Positions 58,182-64,000 of a stretch of DNA of 64,000 nucleotides are shown here, one piece after another. Both the position numbers and the translations under genes were made by a program. The DNA comes from Plectrocnemia conspersa (taxonomy: Eukaryota > Arthropoda > Insecta > Trichoptera > Polycentropodidae), in the NCBI GenBank assembly GCA_009617715.1, contig VTFK01000021.1:868001-932000 (forward strand), written 5' to 3'. The notes under the pieces are model-generated. The model did not search any database, was not told where the DNA came from, and saw only the letters and a list, made by a program, of their open reading frames with translations. Numbering within the stretch: the stretch's first letter is position 1; each line of letters starts with the position of its first letter.

Positions 58182-60060
58182 GAAGATATATACAAAAAAA
58201 GTTATATTTTATTGTGAAAGACTGATTGTATTGAAACGTTTTAGTTTAGTGCTCTCACATTATTTTTTTTTTTGTTATCTGCGATAAGACGACGGAGTGG
58301 ATAACTGGTGACGTACCTGCAATCGATATATATAAATATACATATATTTTGATGGAGTTAATTTATCAACGCCGTTATTGTCAATTAATATAGTTTCGAA
58401 CACCAAATGATGTTATGGTTATAATAAATATGATGATTTGTTTTGCAATTGTCATATAAATTAGATGTTAGACTAATGGACAATTTTGGATGTGTCTAGA
58501 AATTTATAAATTTATATATAGTCTTAAAAAATATACACACAATACTGTCACAATGTGAAGATTGCAGATTTATACATTTTTATTACGTGATATTAAGTTT
58601 TCGTTTGTGGATTATTGCAATTTTGTTAAAATTAAATAACTACGATGGTGAGTCAAATGAAAACCTTAAATATTTCTTAAGTCGTATACATTGCTTGCTG
58701 CTTTTTTAGTTTACGACCTTACGGTTATTATCCTAGAAGGTGTCTGACATGCATGAATTTTTCAATTCTGAAATCAGTGAAGTGTTTTTTTTTCAATTGA
58801 TCGAGAAAATATGAGAAGAGGATTTCTTTTAGTCCACCCGTACTTCGCTATACTCACAAAAACTGCCGCTTCGTATTAGTGTATATTACAATTGCAGCGG
58901 TCATTTTATGCTACTACTTTCGCGTTCTTTACACACTATATATGTAACACTGCTGCCAATTTTAATTGCACTTTTAAAGTTTTCATTTCTCTCACCCTTG
59001 TATAGAAAGGGATTGATTGAGTGGTGACAAATATACATTACAAATTATTGATATCGAGTTAAGAAGAAAACTATATGATACGATTGACTAGTTTTATCGA
59101 ATTTCATGATATTAGAGAATACTCTTGAAGTTATGTAATTATAATTAATGCAAAAGTTTTTACTCTTTTTGGACTATGGCGTAAATAATGAATGATGTGA
59201 TTGACTACATATTAATAGACTGTATATTAAATTATAAAAATATATATTATTATTATTGCGTGTCTATATATATATACATATATAGTCGTTTATATATTAT
59301 AAAATTTGCCATATATTCCATATCGTTTGCTGATTGGACTAATTGATTTTGAGGCGATTTTTTAACTCTTTGATCCGATTTTGATGTCACTTTAGCGTAA
59401 TTTAAAAAAATCTTAATAGACTAAAATTCTGCTTGCCACGAACGTAAGACTTGATCAATTTTAGTGTTGAAACTTTAACTGATAGTTTAATAAATTGTAT
59501 ATGTATATATAGTGATTCAATCGCATAATGAATTGATACTTTGCATATATTTGATGATTTGTCTCTATATGTTTATATGGTCGTTTGTAAGAATCCTTCC
59601 AGTTTTATTAATCTTATACGATTCAATAAAAAGCGACGACCTGTATATGACAACGAACTTTCAGATTTTATATGAACGTTGTGAAAAATTGTCATTTATT
59701 ATGATATTATATTTAATATATATGTATTCACGTGATCATATTTTTTGTATTGTTAATTATGTTTACGTATATTTTATTATTATTATCGTGGAACTTACCA
59801 TTTATTCATGTGTGTGGTTATTATGTTGTCTGTATGAATTGATTTTTTACATTGCCGCCAACGGATGATTAGAGCTGTGATAGTGCTTAGAAGGCCTATT
59901 GGCGTTCTACTATGAAATTAAATTTTCACGATTTTAATTTAGTTGTTGATAAAACGATGTAGATACTTTGTTGTATGTATGTATATAATACACAATCGCG
60001 TATGAAATTGAATCTCATTTTTTTATATACGTCAAAAGTAAAGAAATAATAAAAAAACAA
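58182..60060 (+). other. LMTK: LMTK 3' UTR
   Basis: AT-rich non-coding DNA with many TATA runs follows the stop. The last clear AATAAA is at 60048-60053, giving a 3' UTR of about 1.9 kb. A shorter form is possible at earlier AT-rich hexamers. A + frame at 59512-59868 is a product of AT richness. The end is about 300 bases from the convergent yellow-family gene. Confidence 0.5.
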
Positions 60061-60355
60061 ATATAAATGAACCAAATTTTATTAAATTTCATTCCGATCG
60101 TCTGTACATATTTCGTTTGACTGATTATTACATTTGTGTTGTTGGTTGATTTTTGATGTTATTGAAAGTATTTTTTTTTAATATATCTTATGTATACAAA
60201 TATAAATATTATTTATTATGATTAATCAAAATTCCTACTTATAAATGTGTACAGTTAATTTTTTTCATCTAAATGTATTAACGATATGTGTTATGTGATG
60301 TAATATATAATGTTTAGTTATCAAATTATTAAATGCCGTGGGCTATTTATGATGT

Positions 60356-60361
60356 TTTATT
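60356..60361 (-). terminator. Poly(A) signal of the yellow-family gene
   Basis: AATAAA on the - strand (reverse complement of tttatt), 10 bases after the stop codon. This implies a very short 3' UTR. Confidence 0.5.
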
Positions 60362-60371
60362 AGCGATCCTT

Positions 60372-60777
60372 TTACAGACGATTTCCGATGAGGCGGTTCT
60401 TGATAGCATTCAAATTGTCGTTGCCTTTTGCGATCGGATGAAGAATTGTGGAAGGTCCCATACATCCTGTCTTCTGATTTATGTAATCGAAGACGTTGCT
60501 CTCCAGTGTCCACATCAACTTCCAAGGTCCCGGAGCGACGTGAGTAGCTTGTCTTTCCGAAGATCCTTTATTAACCATTAACCAATTATCTTTCTTCCAA
60601 GGAGTGTTCGAATCCCACGTGTATATTATGTTATCATCGACTCGTCTGAAATATAGATTGCTGAGATTGTCCGTGCCGCAGAATACGATTCCGGGTCCTT
60701 CGGGCTTCTTCCCTAATATTGATATTGATCCTAATCCGTCTTCCTCTCTGATCATCGAGGTTTCCACGGAGAAGATC
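60372..60777 (-). CDS. Yellow-family exon 5 (last)
   Basis: Acceptor taatacag. Encodes IFSVETSMIREEDGLGSISI, LGKKPEGPGIVFCGTDNLSN, YFRRVDDNIIYTWDSNTPWK, then VAPGPWKLMWTLESNVFDYI and ending KNRLIGNRL before TAA 60374-60372. The antisense frame at 60333-60581 is a shadow. Confidence 0.85.
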
Positions 60778-62563
60778 CTGTATTAATTTGCAATTATTAG
60801 TAAAAGGTATACAACTCTTAGATTATCAAAAAAAATCTTACAAAGGACAATCGATGTACGTGAAGAACAAATAGTTCTTATAATCGGCTTTCATGAGTAT
60901 ACTCATGTATAGTACACAACTCTTAGGGCAGACGTTCTTCACGGACGATGGAAAGACCAAACGTTTTCCATCATTCTTATCAGCGTTCACCATGATGATA
61001 GCTCCGGTTTGGGAGTCAGCGACATATCTGTAATAAATTGTAAATATAATTTATTTATTAAAATAAGATGCTCGAAAGTATAAATTAAAAATAAAATTAA
61101 ACAATAAGAATCAGACTTTCTCCTCATAGCTAATATTGAACAGATCGACGTACAATGCAAGGTATTAAGAAGCTGGGTAATTGCTATCATAGGCGAGTTG
61201 GCAATTGTGAATATCCTGCTGAAACCGGCATAAAAAATTGTGTTGCGCTTGATGTTCTGGAACCTATAGCTAAATTCTCGAGAATGGAAAATTGTCCTTA
61301 GAAACTATTTTGATAAAATGTTTGTCAAAATTTACGTTTTACTGAAACAGTGAATTTGGATTTTTTTCATTCATGACAGATCTCAAAGCAGTTCTAAATT
61401 AAGTATCCTGTTTCAAGATTGCTACAGACTAAATGTAATAAAGGACACGAATCACTAATGGATTATATAAAGTGTAACTTGTTTCTCATAAAGCTGAGCA
61501 TCCACAAATATTATTGAAATGTAGAGAGAATTTTCACTTCCTCTTTTGATTGAAAATCTCGAGCTGGTTTATTAATCAGGCAATAAGAAAACTCTGCAAC
61601 ATGGCACTTTCCGATACTGAAAGTTAAACGGTTATCAACAGCCCAACTCTGCAAGAAAATCAGAGCGGTCTGTAAAGACGAGTCCAAAATCCTTTGAATG
61701 TTTTGAACACTTCAAGTGACTTTCATACAACAAAAATTTATGTGGTATATGAATAATACGTTAGAAACTGAAGTGATCTTATGTCGGAGGACCCTGCAGA
61801 ATTCCAGAATCAATTTTATAAAATCAAGAGGTAGTTCTCTAAAGAAAGGTGAATTACATACTATTTTTAATAATATGTTAAATTAATACACTTACACATA
61901 GTTGTCTCCATTTTCAGCATTCTCAGCCACGATGTACTGCAAGTTCGATTCCGTCAGAGAATACGGAGATAAATCGATGGTATATACGACTTTATTGGTG
62001 AGCATGTTGATGGCTATGACTTTCGGTGCGCATTTCTTGTGGGGCGATTCAATACTGTCGATGACTCCGTCGTCTAACACCCAGAGAACGTTGTTCCTGT
62101 CAAGGTAAATATCAACAGCCGACTGTATAGCATCACAGTTGCCTTGTTGTTGAGAGTTCCAATCCGGGAAGGGTTTGATGACTGGAGGGCATCCAGTGCA
62201 CTTGAGAGAAGCTTTTCCCAGTGTGATGGGAATGCCTGGTCTATACCTAAATGAAAAGATACAAATTACAACCGAAACGTATACTGATTCATTTATGAAA
62301 TACATTCAAAAATACCTTGGCATCGCTACTATAACATCATACAAAAAAATCTGCATCCTCGTCACTAAAGTGTTTGAAGAAATATACTTCGAAGACTCTT
62401 TAAAAATCGAAGCAGTAGCATCGCACGGAAAGTCCAAGTTTCTACCAGATAGTCTCAGCTGTGTGTCTTGAATGTTTTTCCAATCCATCGTAGAATTCAG
62501 AATAGTGCAATGCGAGTTGTAAATCGTCGCGAAGAGAAGCAATGTTCCGAAGATGTTCTTCAT
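60372..62563 (-). CDS. Yellow / major royal jelly family secreted protein, four coding exons
   Basis: Coding exons on -: 62563-62316, 62246-61896, 61027-60842, 60777-60372; all GT-AG, phases 2, 2, 2, total 1191 nt (396 residues plus stop). The start MKNIFGTLLLFATIYNSHC is a signal peptide. Family segments in order: FPCDATASIFKESSKYISSN; MPRYRPGIPITLGK; CTGCPPVIKPFPDW; NCDAIQSAVDIYLDRNNVLW; VLDDGVIDS; CAPKVIAINMLTNKVVYTID; NLQYIVAENAENGDNYVYVA; DSQTGAIIMV; and near the end ATHVAPGPWKLMWTLES. Length and layout match yellow-family proteins (about 400 residues, a beta-propeller). The CPP..KP.PDW...C..IQS.VDIYLD pattern suggests the yellow-g group, linked to eggshell in flies, but subfamily and role are uncertain. 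Confidence 0.85.
60842..61027 (-). CDS. Yellow-family exon 4
   Basis: Acceptor ttattacag, donor gtaaga. Encodes YVADSQTGAIIMVNADKNDG, KRLVFPSSVKNVCPKSC and ending FFTYIDCP. It is 868 bases from exon 3; the intron between shows no repeat that I recognise. Confidence 0.8.
61896..62246 (-). CDS. Yellow-family exon 3
   Basis: Acceptor catttag, donor gtaagt. Encodes YRPGIPITLGKASLKCTGCP to AENGDNYV, the core of the MRJP domain with the LWVLDDGV strand. Confidence 0.85.
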
Positions 62564-62575
62564 GTTTGAAAGCAC
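62316..62575 (-). CDS. Yellow-family exon 2 (first coding exon)
   Basis: Acceptor ttttttatag, exon from 62575; translation starts at ATG 62563-62561. It ends VAMPR with the split codon AG|G at donor gtattt. It carries the signal peptide and the first propeller strands. 12 bases of 5' UTR precede the ATG in this exon. Confidence 0.8.
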
Positions 62576-62639
62576 CTATAAAAAATATCATTTATCAGTA
62601 TAAATTAATTTATAAAAATATTATTTTAAAAATGCTCAC

Positions 62640-62705
62640 CACTGTCGTGGACGATCGTCAAACGTAAAATAACCATGTATCGCCAAAAACTGCTCTATAT
62701 ATACT
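62640..62705 (-). promoter_or_regulatory. TATA box and non-coding first exon of the yellow-family gene
   Basis: TATATATAG (62703-62695 on -) lies about 30 bases before a likely start near 62670. A short non-coding exon ends at 62640 (cacgacagtg) at donor gtgagc, joined over a 64-base intron to the acceptor at 62576. A clear TATA fits a tissue-specific gene. Confidence 0.6.
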
Positions 62706-63813
62706 AAATTAACTATAGGGAAGTGCCAGTGCTTCTCAAACTTTTATTCTCCAAAAGTATTGTTTTATTTGTTTATTTTACATTCATAACAAAAAATAAC
62801 TGTTGTTAAAGCGCTACTTCCTTGTTCCTCTAGTAAAGAAATTTTTTCTATAGGGTCGTTTTATAAATGCGTATTTATTATTATTTTATTTATGCTTCAT
62901 TATAGTGAAATTTGCAGTTTTTGAGAATTTTCTTAACCTTGTCTCGGAGTGAATTGTCAATAATCTGAGAAATAATATCTATAATCAAGATATTTTCTTA
63001 CTTCTCCATGAGAATCCAAGCATATTTCTTCAGCGCAGCATCTCAAATACATCTCATCTTAGTCTCTCGCCTTGCTATATTTATTTATTTAGCGATATTA
63101 ATATGTTTACAGGATATTATATTTAAAATCCAATGCGTCACAGAGCATAAATCAACAACATAATAATAATAAAAAAATATATATGGCTGATCAGAAAGTT
63201 CTTTAACTCCCCATACGAAGTATGAAAGATATCTACCTTTATGTATAATCCGCTATAGGCGAGTTAAAAAATATTTTTGATTTCGCATTGATTGGCTTGA
63301 CAAAGGTGCGAGATCACAATGTTTTGGCATATAATTTTTTTTACGGGAACTAAGATTAATTTACTTGGATAATCAGACAGAAAAAAATCCATAATCCTTT
63401 AGATATAAATATTTTAGGAGTTTTCTTTGTATCTATATATCTCTAATAATAACTTAATGGTACTCAAACCATATTCTAATACGTTACATACTAACGTATT
63501 ATATATTGTAGAATGCGAAGAGACACTACATTATTGAAGTGCCTTGAATTTCTTATAACATTATTGGAAACGTTGATAATATGAGGTTTGAAATTAATCT
63601 TTTTATTGAATAGGATACCAAGATCTTTTCGTTATAAGAGTAATACCACCGAGATTGTAAGGAAGTCATTCAGGGTCTAGTTTCCTAAAAATAGAGACAC
63701 CATGACATTTATCAATACTCGTAAAGATATGAGAAATCAGTGATCATTTTGATAAATCTGCAAATCTTCAAATCAGCATATATTAAAAAGTACTAAAAGT
63801 AAAAAGTGTTGTA
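62706..63813. other. Intergenic DNA upstream of the yellow-family gene
   Basis: AT-rich, with no coding frame longer than noise and no repeat end I can define. The upstream regulatory region of the yellow-family gene presumably lies here. Confidence 0.4.
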
Positions 63814-64000
63814 CAGTCGACCCCCCTATAGCGTAGAGATTGGGACTTCGTTATAGGAATACTATGTTATAGGAGTCAAGGCACCCATACAAAATTTGAG
63901 GTTAGGTTCTTTCAACTGTATTTTGTGAATTTAACGAAATCAGCAAAACTTTTTTCCCATTTCTATGTATTAAATGACCTTGTATTTAGTTTGTAAACAA
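63814..64000. repeat. pogo-like repeat (copy 3), cut by the window edge
   Basis: A TA is followed by CAGTCGACCCCCCTATAGCG and TAGAGATTGGGACTTCGTTA, matching copies 50664 and 55641 to the end of the window. This copy has the best-preserved left end and defines the terminal sequence of the family. Confidence 0.8.

Noticed and set aside
59512..59868. 118-codon + frame in the LMTK 3' UTR
   Set aside because: Composed of Ile/Leu/Tyr codons produced by AT richness; starts from a non-ATG codon and has no family resemblance.

Overview
The window looks like a piece of an AT-rich, transposon-loaded arthropod genome, most probably an insect. The evidence is a spliced yellow/MRJP-family gene, a lemur-tail-kinase (LMTK) gene with GT-AG introns of up to 23 kb, and many decayed mariner, Tc1, pogo/Tigger, piggyBac-like, hAT and jockey-like LINE copies. 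I cannot resolve the order or species.

Layout. (1) 1-855: last exon, on +, of an unrecognised gene that enters from the left and ends in a charged coiled coil. (2) 855-5150: intergenic DNA with a fold-back repeat, a hAT relic and a mariner relic. (3) 5371-58181: one large + strand gene, which I reconstruct as 17 coding exons encoding about 2909 residues. It is an LMTK-type membrane kinase. The GC-rich first exon carries a hydrophobic leader and a second exon 23 kb away carries a transmembrane helix. After another 14 kb come a juxtamembrane exon, a kinase domain split over six exons (43431 to about 46600), and a very long acidic, Ser/Asp-rich tail ending in a conserved-looking C-terminal block. 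The phases of all 17 exons fit and the total coding length is a multiple of three. The two giant introns hold nearly all the mobile elements. (4) 58182 to about 60060: the 3' UTR of that gene. (5) 60372-62710: on -, a complete four-coding-exon yellow/MRJP gene (396 residues, secreted) with a TATA box and a 5' UTR intron, converging on the kinase gene. (6) 62710-64000: intergenic DNA that ends in a pogo-like repeat running off the window.

Functionally the two genes are unrelated neighbours. The kinase is predicted to sit in endomembrane or plasma membrane with kinase and tail in the cytoplasm, and the yellow-family protein is secreted. Nothing here looks like a new multi-gene system. The most interesting points are an altered catalytic loop in the kinase (Asn replaced by Ser), a possible alternative stop that would remove its C-terminal block, short linear motifs in that block (KVAF, DSGIGS), and several transposon families present both as a longer copy and as deletion derivatives. 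All coordinates were read by hand; repeat boundaries not fixed by terminal inverted repeats are approximate.
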